A stretch of DNA of 64,000 nt. Source: Rhynchonema sp. JSB1_4. Its lineage: Eukaryota > Nematoda > Chromadorea > Monhysterida > Xyalidae. The notes beneath the pieces were generated by a model. The model was given only the letters and a program-made list of their open reading frames with translations. It searched no databases and had not been told where the DNA came from. Below, one piece after another: positions 10,625 through 23,700 of the stretch; within the stretch, counting starts at the first letter, position 1; each line of letters starts with the position of its first letter. Location: the NCBI GenBank assembly GCA_030248065.1, contig JASAMV010002835.1, positions 38,697 to 102,696 of the forward strand, given 5' to 3'. Position numbers and translations under genes: made by a program.

Positions 10625-11201
10625 GTTCACACTCCTTGTAGTGAGATGATAGCGCGGGACCCAAATGTATTCGGTCACAAAATTACTAATTATGCATAGT
10701 CACAAAAAGGCGCGCAAAACGGGCAGATCGAGGATTAAATCTGATATCCTGTAACAATTTTCAGGGATTAGCGGCAAAGAGCTGCACAATAAGGATGGTA
10801 GACTCAGACAGACTGCATTGCAGCGTTTGGTGGAACACGGGCCAAACGAACCTTATTTACATACTCCATGCCCTTCTGCCAGCGTCTCCTGATCTCAGCT
10901 GATGTTTCATTCATTATTTCCACTATCGGGTTGATCAATTGATCGACCTGTTGATTTCAATATCGATTTTTGCGCCCCAACACCTGTCTGTGTGCTGCAC
11001 GAATGACCCGTTTTGCCCAAACCGGCGTTGCTGCAAAATTTTCAATTTTGAAAATTGTTTTTTTGTATATCGACAATGAAATGTGTTTTATATATTTCTG
11101 CAATCCATTAACAACGCTTCAGAACTCAACGTGATCGCAGCATTTCGTTCAGCATCAAGTGCTGTTTCGTCAATATTTAATATGAAAAATTCGCATCATC
11201 A

Positions 11202-14200
11202 TTAAACATCAACGAACCTGAATTTCACAATCTTTTCATCAGTGAACGCCTTCTCGACCACCTCCTCGATGCGTGTGAATCGCTCCCAAAGCAACCGAAC
11301 GAGATCGTTGGCGAAGATCACTCCTGGAAAAAAGTAAAAAAACAAAATTTGAAATTGCAGATACATATATCTGAAATTCCAAAACAGTCCCCACCAGAGT
11401 GCATGCTGCACATTCGAATCACAAACACCCCATCACAACCGAGATACTGGTCGACGAAACGTCGAAGCAGCTGTTTGTTGGCTGAAATGGGGCAATGAGA
11501 CATTTTTGTGCAATTTTGCGTCTGTTTCGTCGCTGTCGGCTTTCACCGATTTGTGGCTGAGCAAACGCCACTGCGCGTTCGAATGAACCACGTCAAGACC
11601 CTGTGGCCACCTAAACGTTCCAGTTGGAGACCACAGCATTCCAGGACACCAACACTGTAACCCTTGCATGATGAATCGATAAGAGCCAAAACGTTGGCTG
11701 CCGTGCTATTATCATCATCAAGATTTCCAAGCTAGACTTCGGAACGAAAATCTCTGAAGCCCAACGTACATGAAATCCAATGACTGCAGAAAAGTGTAAT
11801 TGACTACCGACTTGAAAAACAACATTCGCTCACCTTTCGAATCAAACGGCATGTCAGCCAATTTCAGATGACGTTTTATGAATCTCTTTCCGTAGTAGGG
11901 CGCCGTGCACGCGATCAGCCAGTAGATGAAGCTCGCTACTGTTAGCGCCATCACGAGAACAAACCTGGAAGTTTAGAAGTCGATGTTTAATGCCGCCACG
12001 CCCCCATGAAAGCATACATAGTTGGCGCACTAATTTTGACCAGCGTAGGAGTCGTTCATTTGGTGCAGAGGAACAACTTTTAGGCTGTTCTAAATTAGCG
12101 CGCCAACTCTATCACAAAAGCTCAATCAAAATTTGCCTATGCCCAAACCAACTCCATGCCAAAGGGCTTGCCTTCAAAGTTGATACGGCTCTAAATATTT
12201 CAAAGTTCGATTCACGATAATTGCTACGTTTGCCAAAAAAATGCGATCAATATTTTCTGCAAACTGCAAAAAGGCCATGATGATTGCCTTGGACTAACCA
12301 GAGCCACAGGAACAAGTAGATTTTCTCGGTGAACAGATTGATGACAAGCACACATTGTACAGTATACAGTTGGACACTGCCCAGGACACGTGCCTGCACA
12401 AACAAGGTTGAAGGCAATGAATCAGTTTCCAATAACTGCATCGTTCGTGGACCCGCAGATTGGGGCCTTAGGCGTCATGATCGCAGTCTCGAAATTAATT
12501 GACCCAATTTTGGTCGGTCCACGTCTTACCTGTGGATATCACGCCGATGAGCATCAGCATAGCAAGACGAAGATGAAACCGTTTCAACTCTGGAACTTGA
12601 TTCATAGGGTGGAATATTCACGAAACGGTTGAGTGCAGAGTTGGATTTAAAGTTCGGTGGTATTTTCCCCAAACCGAAAGGAAAGCTTCAGAAATCCTAA
12701 GCGGGTTATTTATAGTAAATGTACACGTGCAAATTCGTACGGTGACCCGTTGGGTTTCGAACCCTGTGCCCTTTGTAAAAGACGTGCAATCAACCAACCC
12801 ACTCGGCCACACACACACCTGCACGTCGCACAGTGTCACGCGTGGGAACATGCCACTCATTTCCCAGCCGGTCCCATTGATCATGTTGTACACGGTTCGA
12901 TACCCGAGAAGTGATGGCTCGGCAGAATTTGTCATTAGGAATCTGATAGGGTTATTTATTTTTTATTGCTTATTTTACTTTTTTAAGTTTGGCTTTTTTA
13001 AATTTGGTGCAAGGCCACTATTTTCTAGAAGCATCAGAAGTTAGTTCGAAAACCACACATAACCAATGCAGGGCTAAACCAATCCGCGAGCAACATTTTT
13101 AGTGCCGACGAAAGGGACCTGTTCCGCACCGCATTTAGCGACTCCCAAAAACAAGTGACCGCCGTTAAAGCGGGAAACCGTATATCTCATGCTTGCTTTT
13201 TTACCACGCAGTTAGACTGTTTATGTCCAACGGTCACAAAAACAACGATCAAACGAGATAAACCACGTTAAAACTGTCAGAATTTATCTTTGAAAAGTTG
13301 CTTTCAGGAACAAACGCGAGCTTGTGCCGACTTACGCTCACCCTTTTGATCATGAAAGGCAGTGAGACTGAGACAAGAACCAGCTCGCTGACAGATGAAA
13401 CCTTTGTGAAACATTTCACACGTGGCTGTTGGTTGACGAGCTGGTTGGATTCCCTACTAAATGTTCTGCCGTTGCCTGATCAAAAGGGGGAGCGTAAGTC
13501 GGCACAAGCTCGAGTTTGTTCCCGAAAGAAATTTTTAAAAATTAATTCTCACAATTTAAACGCATTTCATTTTGTTTGAACGATGTTTTTGTGATCACTC
13601 ATCGTATATAGTCACACTTTATTGCGAAAGGCCGGATTCTAAGAGCATGCGATATCCGGTTGCCCGGTTTAAAGCAATCACACTTACCGATTCATAAAGT
13701 GCAGCTGCAGCACCACGTTTGCCAAATTCAACAGTTTCACCACCAAATAAAGTGAGGTGACGTAGAACGAAGTGTACGGTATGTTTAGGCAGATTGCTTT
13801 TTTGTGCTGCAAACGCAGGTTGCGACCTTTCAGACGACGGTGGAATCTGAAAGTTGAGCTTTTTGTTTGCCCGATTCAAACTTTGTAGCTTGAACTTGAA
13901 GTATCGTCATTTCAAGGGCCAAATTATGAGGCCGATCATTTTGTTTTTTTTTCGTCACAAACAGAAGCCTCAATTCTGTACACCCCCATTGTACCAAACC
14001 TGAGTGCATTCTGCAAATGTGCTGCCAGTGCCAATAAATTCGCGTCCCGGTCTGCTTTCTTCACATTTGCATTGTCGGCAGCCAATCGGAGAATATCACG
14101 CAGTCGAATGCCTGAGGAATCAAGGAAAGAGTGGAAAATTATAAACGAATTTAATTTTTGCATCGACCAGTATCGAAGTCATTTGAAGTTGTGGAAAAAA

Positions 14201-15328
14201 CCCCACGTCCTCCCCACTGAGAAACGACATGAAATCAACTTATCACCTGAATGACTGGCCAAATAGCTCCAAATAATATTCGGCACCCTGAACCAGAATG
14301 CTTGCATGAGAAGAAAGAATGGCACCCATTGATAATAGGAGATTTCTGCATCCCTGCGTCCCTGCGTTGTCAAGGGCACCTGTTTGTCGAATGGCAGGAA
14401 ATACGTGTCCTTTTGCCAACAGTACGATTCGGTGTACTGAAAAAAATGGGCGAGACGTTAGAATGCGACCTATTTGGGTTTTTTGGAAAACTTATCACCC
14501 GCAGGTCCGAGGGACTGTGCCAAATATAAGACCGTGTTGTTTTGGACGACCGATGGTTCCTAAATAGTGGTGGTTCCGCAAGCTTTTCAGGCAGTGGCTT
14601 TTTTCGATTGTATTGAACCGATCAATCGGTAGAGTACACAAGGTATCCTGAATTTTTTGATTTTGCTCAGCGTGATGACAAACTAAGAGATGAGAGGCTA
14701 TCAAACTTGACCTTGCTGCGAAACTGTGCGCTGAAGAGACCCAGTAAAAGGCATGTCCAGTGCCGCAACTGGACTGATGACTGAGTTTGAAACCGGTCAA
14801 AAGTCTAAACGTCACCAAGTTTCCCATTTCCCCACCCACAACATCATCACCTGTTCCATTGCATCATTGAACGTGTCGGGTGGCATGCACTCAATCGGTC
14901 GACCACCGAATTGTTTGAAACTGACGAGCACGGCAAAGGCCAGCAGCAGATTGGCGGTGACGAACGAGTGTAGCCTGGAATGGCTGGCTGGCTGATGTTT
15001 CACAAAGCAGTAATCGTGTATCAAAAAATTATGACCAGCTTTTGACCGTCGCGCGACGTATGTCCATCTGTCTAATCTGACAGCGTATTTGCGTAAAAAG
15101 ACCCGTCTTCTTCGATGGTGCACCAGGTCATCATCACAGTATATCAGTTCTTTTGGCTATATGATCGTAAAATCACTGTTGCGATCTGTTTCTTCAAAAA
15201 AATAGACATTGGTCGAAATGCTCGGTTGTGTGCGAAAATTCACTGATTTACAACGACCTGTCAATGACATCGGTGTCCGGTTCGTAGCTGAGAAACCGCC
15301 CGGCGGCCAGAAACTCCATCAACACCAT
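11202..15328 (-). CDS. Innexin gap-junction channel subunit
   Basis: Four-TM protein of invertebrate gap junctions. Ten exons in descending order, all in phase: 15328-15258, 14974-14851, 14436-14247, 14111-14000, 13846-13688, 12942-12819, 12393-12299, 11964-11834, 11481-11395, 11323-11202; 404 residues. The start context gives [19 protein letters not shown], the typical short N-terminal arm. TM1 ([14 protein letters not shown]) is followed by extracellular loop 1 with Cys in RPIECMPP and [13 protein letters not shown], then the innexin signature YYQWVPF and TM2. The cytoplasmic loop starts [13 protein letters not shown]3 ([20 protein letters not shown]) precedes loop 2 with Cys in RVTLCDV and [17 protein letters not shown], then TM4. 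Length is normal for the family. The C-terminus is uncertain: it may end FVDV here or splice to 10178-10336. I do not assign it to a particular innexin. Confidence 0.92.
12736..12812 (-). repeat. tRNA-like sequence in an innexin intron
   Basis: On the minus strand TGGCCGAGTGG resembles a Leu/Ser-type A box and GGTTCGAAACC is a near-perfect B box, about 45 bases apart, with a closing GGGTCACC. It lies just inside the intron after exon 12942-12819. Arm pairing is poor, so a pseudogene or SINE head is likelier than a working tRNA. Confidence 0.45.
13280..13535. mobile_element. Fold-back MITE in an innexin intron
   Basis: Arms of about 55 bp, 13284-13350 and 13475-13535, are inverted copies; for example GAGCTTGTGCCGACTTACGC matches the complement of GCGTAAGTCGGCACAAGCTC. 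The spacer contains gtgaaacatttcacacg. Target duplication not identified. Confidence 0.75.
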
Positions 15329-16905
15329 TTTGAACGAATTTTAGTTCACTTCGGGGTTGAGATTCTTCAAAATTATGCCACCTTTGCGGTTTGAGATCTG
15401 AAAGTGTCACATTTTGGCTTGAATTAGGCGCTCTCTAAAAGCTGCATCAAGTACTCATGATATTCAATGCAAATTTCGGGACGAATGCACGCGCGATTCG
15501 CAGGTGGTTAAATGAGTTGAATTGAAATCCAATAAGCACAGAAATGCACAATATCACTGGCCTGCTCTTGGTTCACAATTAAAAAAAACTGAAGCGCTAA
15601 TAAGCAGAATTACGAGCAGAAACATGCTCAAACCCAGTAACGCGCAGGCATGTGTGAAAAGCTTGTGCACACCCACACATGGGTAGGAGCTCTCCACTGA
15701 GCAAGCATAGCAACTGGCACATATTTACCGACATCCAAGTTCCATCCCGCGCAGTTGAACTAGACCGTCTCACATGACGTTATGTCGCTGACTGCCGGCA
15801 GCACTGCATTACCTCTGTGCTCCATATCTAACGTTGGAAAAGTCTCCAAGGACCGAAAAAGAAGTCTTGGCGGCAAAAGCAAACATTGAACCGTAGGAAC
15901 GCCAAATTTTGCCGTTTTTTTTTGCAAGCACGTCTGGCAACTTGATAGAATAATTTTTTCAATATTTCGCGACGCAGTGGGCACGCTGGCGCACAAATAC
16001 AGCACATATGCTGGACAAAATAACATGAGGTCTGGCTGGTGAATCATAGGACCAAAATTTGGCATGCGGGATTCCGCGTCCGCGGTTCCTTACGTTAAGA
16101 AAAAGCCTAGCGCTTGTCATCGTTGACAAACACCGTCACGGTTTCCAAACGAGGATCGGGTGACAACAAAAATGTGTGTCTCATTTATAGCGAGTGCACA
16201 AAACAGTCCTGCCCGTTTTCAATTCAAACGCTAACATTCGCAGATATAAAACGTGATGATGAAAAACACATGTGTATCACACAGAACGGGGTGTTTGTGT
16301 AGTCTAACGCACCGCGGGAGCGGGGGTTTGCAAAGCTGGAATGCGCTCAGCCACCAAAGATGTGTGTGTGCGCAACACACCCGCTCTGTTCACCAGCACT
16401 CGAAATGAAAACATTGCCAAACCCAACACAAGCAAAATTGCCTCAGCGTGTTTCACAACACAGCACGCACAACCAGAAGGTGTTTGGATGACTGTTCCTT
16501 GTTGCACACCACTGCATTCTACATTTGGTGTCCCATGCACTTTGGTGGATTATTTGACAGGGTGTTATATACTGTATGTATGTAAAGCGAGCGCAGTATC
16601 CGATAGAGAGGGCGCGTCATCCGAGACGAGCGCCTCGCCTGTATTAACATCAAAATGGGCGCACCAGTTTTGGTTTTTGAATTTCGCGGTTGATGTTGCA
16701 ATGATCAGTGCACAAAATGTAAAATGGAAATGGAAAAGCAGTCCAGCTAGCACACATTATTATTATTTAGGATTATTGTCTTGACTTGGGATATTGCGTG
16801 CGCCCACCGGATGCTTCGTCGGCATAAAAAGGGCTGAGTATCCGACAGCAACAACTGTTCGGACACTGCGCCCGTTTGAAAACTGACGCAGAATCCGATG
16901 GGAAC
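15329..16905. other. Intergenic, innexin to MTFR; nothing recognised
   Basis: Both genes start from this side, innexin leftward and MTFR rightward, so promoters probably lie here or within 17334-17740. No exon, RNA or repeat is supported. Chance frames of up to 147 codons around 16341-16784 resemble no family I know. Confidence 0.4.
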
Positions 16906-17333
16906 CAGTGTAGTGGCAGGCCCATGTGTGGGAGGTAAGTATGATGCGGGGTTGGGACCGGAAGCGTGAGAGGTATGATTTTGGTCACCCAAAAACGCGA
17001 AAAAACACCGTTTTTGTGATACAATTTTGGCCAAAAAATGAGGTAAAAATAGTACTTTTTTCAAATTTTCGCCGAAAATCGCCTAAAAATAGGTATTATG
17101 GGTGGGTTTGCGCGCGGAGCGCGCGATTTTTGGAAAACAAGGTCGAAAAACACCGATTTTTGCCTTAAAAAGGTATAAAATTACTTGTGAGAGGTATGAT
17201 TTGGAGTTGTGAGAGGTAAGTACTCAACCCCCCCCCCCCCAACCCCCCCCCCCTCGGGTTTTGTGGTAGGTAAGTACTGAGAGGGGGGTAACCCCCCCCC
17301 CCAACCCCCCCCCCCCCCCCAGCCACTACTATG
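16906..17333. mobile_element. hAT-like GC-palindrome element R, 428 bp
   Basis: Left end CAGTGTAGTGGCAGG, right end complementary (CCAGCCACTACTATG), with perfect 8-bp duplication ATGGGAAC (16898-16905 and 17334-17341). Its private subterminal motif is GAGAGGTAAGTACT or GAGAGGTATGATTT on both sides, with long C runs. Centre: GCGCGCGGAGCGCGCG at 17110-17125. The core around this palindrome closely matches that of 56601-57030, which has quite different subterminal repeats. Confidence 0.88.
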
Positions 17334-17756
17334 ATGGGAACCACTTGCAGGATACTCCGCCCGCCCATGCCCTTCGCTGAGCTCTGTCACTGTTCACTGG
17401 CTCACACACTCAGTGTCAGAGAATACGCTAAAACAGTTCCTCAGCAGATCAGTGAGACACTTCTGATTTCACCGAACTGGGTCGTTCCTCCGTTCCGGTT
17501 CCGATAAGACTACGAACGCGCCGACCATTCTCTGAAGCCCTCGCGCGCCGAGCGCGTGTTGTCGCTGATGCCTGATATAGGAAGCTTACTTGACAGACGC
17601 GGCAATTCAAAATTACTGAATCAGCCAGCTGTGCAGCGCAGCAGCATCTGCAAAAATCGAAATCGAAAAATTTAAAATTTTCTTGTGGAAATTTTTCAGT
17701 GTGCAAAACACATTCATGTTTTTCAAATTTCTTGGCTTCAATTCCAGACTACCAAA

Positions 17757-20700
17757 ATGAACGAAAATTTAGCAGAAAACAGAAATTCATTCGAATCAAC
17801 GCGCGCGACTGCAATGATGGCCGAAAATCGAACACACGATATCGAACGTGACGATGTGGAACAGTTTGCTGCGTTTCTCGACACGCTGTGGGACGTGATT
17901 GGCATTGAAATCAATCGATTGGTCAGATTTTTTGCGTTTTTGGTGGGCGTTTGCGTTTGTGCCCATTTTATCTCAACAAAAACCGTGTAATTCAGGCGCA
18001 TCGTTTCCCGATGCTCAATCCGCGTCTGCAAGCTGTCCGTTTCCACCAATATCTGCTCGGCGATCGGCACCGCAATCTGATTCGTGCGTTCGCATCCCGC
18101 TTGCCCATCTATCCCAAAGGCAGAATCATCGTGAATCGCGCGTTTGAATTGCAGGTTGGACTGATTCGTTTTCTTCAGACCTTAAAAAATTCAAGTTTTG
18201 TCGTCAAAAACCGAAAAACCCCGATAAGAAGGAATCAATAGCTTATAAGCAGTGAATCGCAATCTTGGGGTCCCGACCAGTGTTGTGGCTGGGGGGTCCC
18301 CCCAATGGTACCCTACCCGCCCCGGCCTGGTACACTACCCCCTGCCCGCCCCGCTCCGGTACCCTACACGCCCCTACCCGCCTTGCTCTGGTACCCCACC
18401 CGCCCCGATTTTTGCCCTTAAAATGCCCATTTTTCCTTGAAAAAAATGCCCAAATTTGGACCGAAAACCCTTAAAAGCAGGGTAGTACTTGGGGGGGGGG
18501 GGTGGGGAGGGGGTCCCCCCAAATTCATCTATCTATCGTCAACACTTTTTGATTTCATCTATCTATCGTCAACACCTATGGGCAAATCTATCTATCGTCA
18601 ACAAATTCTGGGAACAATCTATCTATCGTCAACACATTTCGACCCCAAAATGGGTATTTTTGCCTCAAAATGGCTCAAAATCGGTATTTTTTGTCCCAAA
18701 ATAGGCAAAAAATCGCGCGCTACGCGCGGATTTAGTACATCTTAGTACATTTTCATTAATATTTACACATTATTACCTACTTAGTACACTATATTCTACC
18801 TTGATTTTTGGCGACTCCCCCCACCATCTATCTATCGTCAACAAGTTTGGGTCGACCCCCCCAGATTTCGGACTTGGGTCATCTATCTATCGTCAACACA
18901 TTTCGGGTCCCAATCTATCTATCGTCAACACCCTGACCAAGTACTACACTGCTTAAAAGTGCAAAAAATCGCGCGCTACGCGCGATATATGCAGTTTATA
19001 GCATATAAAAATGGGCACCCAAAAAAACGTATTGTACCCTACCCGCCCCGAAAAATCTTCCGCGCTGCCAGTGCATGGTTTGTGCATTACTGACACCACG
19101 CACGTGTTTTATGATTGTTACTGTCTGCCACGCCATGCCCGAGACAAGCACTGCAGCGACATTTTTGCGCGATAGTTCAGGGTTTGAAGGAAGTTTCTCT
19201 CTTATTCCGAAGAAATTTCGGCATTTTGCGGGTTTTTCGACACCCCTACTCCCGGAACGCTTGAAAAAGTGTTTTTGGGCTTTTTCAAGAAAAGAACCGT
19301 TTTGTTTCACTCGGCTACCATAGCACTTCAAATCGTCAAAAAGAAGGACATATCGACACGACGTCACGAGAACTGATTGTTATTGCTGCGCTACTGCATG
19401 CAACCAAGCATCCAACCAATGCAATCTGCTTCGATTTGTTTTTTTTTGTGTTTTGACGTTATTGCTTGCCAAGCCCCTCAAAAAATAATTTTCCAGTTTG
19501 TAAGCAGTGATATCTGATACAAAAACAACATCAGAGCTGGGAAGATTTTGATTTTGTTTGTTTATGTGTTGATATTCTTGGTGACATGCTCTCCATTACA
19601 CAACTTGATTGGTCTATTGAATGTGCCAAGTGGCCTCAGGAGATGAGGTAATTTTTCGGCCCCTCTCCGTGGTCAAGATCAAGAAATAAGATGCATATCT
19701 GGACAGATCCTGCTATGACTTCATTATGTTCTTATTGCCTGGAGGGCTGGGAGAGTATTGTTCTGCTGTGTGCTGTTGTGCTCTCCACAAGGATGACAAA
19801 CAGTAGGTCTGAATCGCAACACAGCATGCGCTGTTGTAATTTGGTCCCGGGCCGGGCACGAAAACAATCTTGAGCTTTGGGACCCAAATGTCTATGGTTT
19901 TTTGTGGCCCACAAACAAGCAGGATGCAGGAACATTATTGCCCCTCATGTTGCACCTTTAATCTGATGATCAAACAGGGAACAGTGAAAGGGGAGTCAAA
20001 TTTGATCGTCACTCTGCGGCGTCTGCTTTTCTGTTGTAAACAGCGAAGAAGCAGGAAACGGCGCAACCAAATAGTCTGACGGGACGTGATAGGCAGGGTT
20101 GGAAAAAAAATTTTTTTTTTAAACAAGTTTTTTTTTTAAAAAAAAATTTTTTTTTTAAAAAAAAATTTTTTTTATTTAAATTCTGAGATACGGGGAGATT
20201 TTACCAAATTTGCCTAAAAAACGCGCAAAATCGCGAAAAAATGCAACTTTAGTTGACAAGTCACTTTTGTGACTTGGTTTGCATCACTTATCAAGGGTGT
20301 TTACGTCATTTAGGTGCGATCCAACAGTCTGTGCTTGATATGGACCGATGATTGCTGCTCTGTGGTATCGGACACAACAGTTTGTGGCCGAATAAGCAAG
20401 ATTCACTCATAAACCACACAGAATTGAGAATATAAGCTGCAGAAATACTTGTCGGGTAGCTGAATCAGTCGTATATGACCGACCTGATGGGGTATGACAT
20501 CGAAGTACCATGTAGGCACGTGCATACTATGTCCCATGTATCACGGGAAGGTATTATTACATCATTTGGGGTATCTTAGGTACCAAATACATGCCCCAAA
20601 GGTGATTTTGTGAAGAAAATTTTTCGACCGTTGAGAAAAAATGACAAAAAATAACCCCCAAAAAGTCCATTTTTGGACGTTTTAGAACATTTTGTTCCCC

Positions 20701-23700
20701 CGAAAAATTTAAAAAAAAAATTTTTTTTGAAAAAAAATTTTTTTCAAAAACCTTTTTTTTTAAGACGGTTTGCCTGAGAAAATCGACCATTTTTGAGGCA
20801 AGATAAAATTTTTGACTTTTGGGTGCCAGATTAATGCGACTGGTTAGTTAGATAAGCCGACCAATTTTTTCGGCCCAACTCAGCTTATTTCCTGAGATAT
20901 GACCATTTTTGTATATTCCACCTGCGCACCCATTCCGCACCCGGACAAAAAAATTGAAAACGTCATAACTTGGACTAGCATGAACCGTTTTGAAAAATTT
21001 AAAAAACATTCGCATTCTAGGCTCCAGCAGAAGCTTTCTGACCAACGTGTGCTAAATGGCTGGACAGGGTGACCCAAAAAGTTATATTCGAAGAAAAAAT
21101 TTTTTTCCAAGTTTTGGTCAATGTTCAAGCGAAAAAAGTTCTTAACGGATTGTGGTCGCATGAAAAGCGGATAACGGTTTCATGTTCCCAAGGCATTTTA
21201 CTGCAACTTTTGCAAAGATACTTGGGTGCGCAAATGTATTAATAAAAAAATACAACCGCATGAAGTCACCCACCCACCCACATACGACCGCCAACAGTGC
21301 GCACGCAGCAGGCAAAGGGGATCCACTGCCTGCCTGCATGCTTGTTATGTGCGCATGTGGATAATATGAGCAGATGCAAACAGTTTCTGTATCCAATGAC
21401 ACAACATAATGTTTATTACACACAGTGTGACTCAAAAGTTTCTGACCTTGGTGAAAAGTTTTTTGTGACCAGTCGTTTACCGGAACTCATCAGGCTTTAA
21501 ATGAGGTCCATAACACTGATGTTACATGAACTTCACACTCTGTATTGTGTCATCCACTGTTGCTGTGTTCATTGTCACAAAGCAGATAAAAACCAAAAAT
21601 CCTTGTTTTGGTGGTGATAATGAGCTGCAAATATTCGTTACATCCAGAAGGTTGGTTTTTTTTAATAAGCGGTTGGTTAACCAGCTGTTGATTGTCATGA
21701 GTCTGATTCCTTTGGTGTGTCCTGGCATGGCTCGTGGTTTTACACCGGACCGATTTCCTATGGCTCTTAGATGGGGTAACTCCTTCTGTTAACGACACGG
21801 CTACTGCGTCGATGTTCTTGGTATGTGTAGCTCATACAACCATGTGGGTATCGCTCAAACTTTGCGACTTCAAAAACCGGTCAAGACTTTGATCGCACTT
21901 CAAAACCCCAGAACATAAAACACCCAAAACTGTTGTGAAACCACTAATAGCGATGTTTTTTATGCCGACTCACGATGTTTGCAGGAAGAGCAAGGTTAGG
22001 ACCAACGACGCACTTGCCTATCTCAGCAAGCGCGCCTCTGTGTGGCAGGACATCAACGACGCGGTCGAAGGTGACGCCGTGTCCAGTCAGGGTGCGCGTG
22101 TCATTCAGTACATCCAGGACCACATCAACACCAAGTGGTGGTGGTGCGAGTACTTGGCGCCCGGTGCAACGATCAAATGGATTGCCCACATCGGTGGCAT
22201 CCTGTACATCGCGTTCCAAGTGGGCAGGTTCATGTAGTCGTAAGGCGTGGCACTGCCCGGCACCTTACGATACGGCCTCCACCGGACGCTTGGAGACCCG
22301 GCCACAGCACGATCGGGCGGGCCTAGGCTGGAAACACGGGTTGAACACACGAAGAACAGCAAACTACTAAACCTCACAAAAGGCCCCGCCGAGTGCCGCT
22401 GGCCACTCCGGGACTGCGATTCACGCAGGCTCTTCACGAATACGGATCCCGCGGGTTCTTCTTCTCGACGTTTATCACAACGATGTTAATAACAGTCTCA
22501 CAACACTGGGTTTCACACACGAAAACACAGAATCACACAGAATCTCTCTGCGAAAAAGGGCGCGCGATCTCTTCCAAAACAACGAGTCACGTGCGGAGGA
22601 GTACGGGAAAGCCGGCCACATTCATCTGGAATACGTACGTGCAGCGCTTCCGTGGGGTGCTCCTGCGCCCATGCTTATGTGATTTTACCAGTATTCCAGT
22701 ATTGTATCACCTTGTTCGGTTGGTATTGTAGTTTTGTTTGTTGCTTTTATACTGTCTTTTTAGTTTGTTGGCAAACGTGTCAAATAATAACTTCATATAT
22801 GTATACATGTATATACCTGCATAAAATACATGTCTGTGCGTATACACGTGCGAATCCCTGGTTGTTTTCTATTTTAACGTTTCACTTTATTGTCGCCTTG
22901 CCATCTTTGGATATTTGAAGGCTTTCACTTTTCAGAGACTTTCTTGTTACATTTTACACCATGACGTTCATATACTTCGAGTTTTTTGACATTTCGAAAT
23001 GCAGACAATATACAATCATTTGTATCAACATAACGATATACACATTCAAGTACATAAATCTTGCTGCAGTTCTTGTATTTCTTTGAGTCCAGTTCTTTCT
23101 CACAAATAACAATAAAGCAAGTACATAACATGTCGAAAGCAAGGAATTATCAAATTAATGAACTAAAACACGCTTATAAGAAGCACACAACAGTTTCCAC
23201 TAAGTGTAACATAAACAGAATGTAGATGTTCATCTGCAATAAAGCCGCAATCAATGTAGCAAATTAGTTAAAAAATTTAAGTCCAATGCCGTCACACACT
23301 GCAAAACCCCAAGCTGTGGCACACTTTTGTGGTGCGAAGTTTACATGATGTCATCGTAGTGAAGAAACGATAGCCAGCATTTGCCCCACAAGCCTATGCG
23401 TTTGGGTTTCTACGTGCACCTGACATTTTCACAGCTTTTGACACAGCTAGTTTTTCTGCAACGTACAATAACTTGGTGTCACACAGACAATGCAACAGGT
23501 TGCAGACTAACAAGACAAGTGCCACTCCCTGTGCACTTGGATGCCAAGATCAATGAGTTCTTGTGTCACACTGAAATGACTGGAAAAGAAAATCTTTTCA
23601 CCAAGGTCAGAAACTTTTGAGTCACGCGGTGTGTAATAAACATTATGTTGTGTCATTGGATGCAGAGACTGTTTGCATCTGCTCATATTATCCACATGCG

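Noticed and set aside
16341..16784. 147-codon plus-strand frame
   Set aside because: No family resemblance, and low-complexity composition typical of non-coding DNA.
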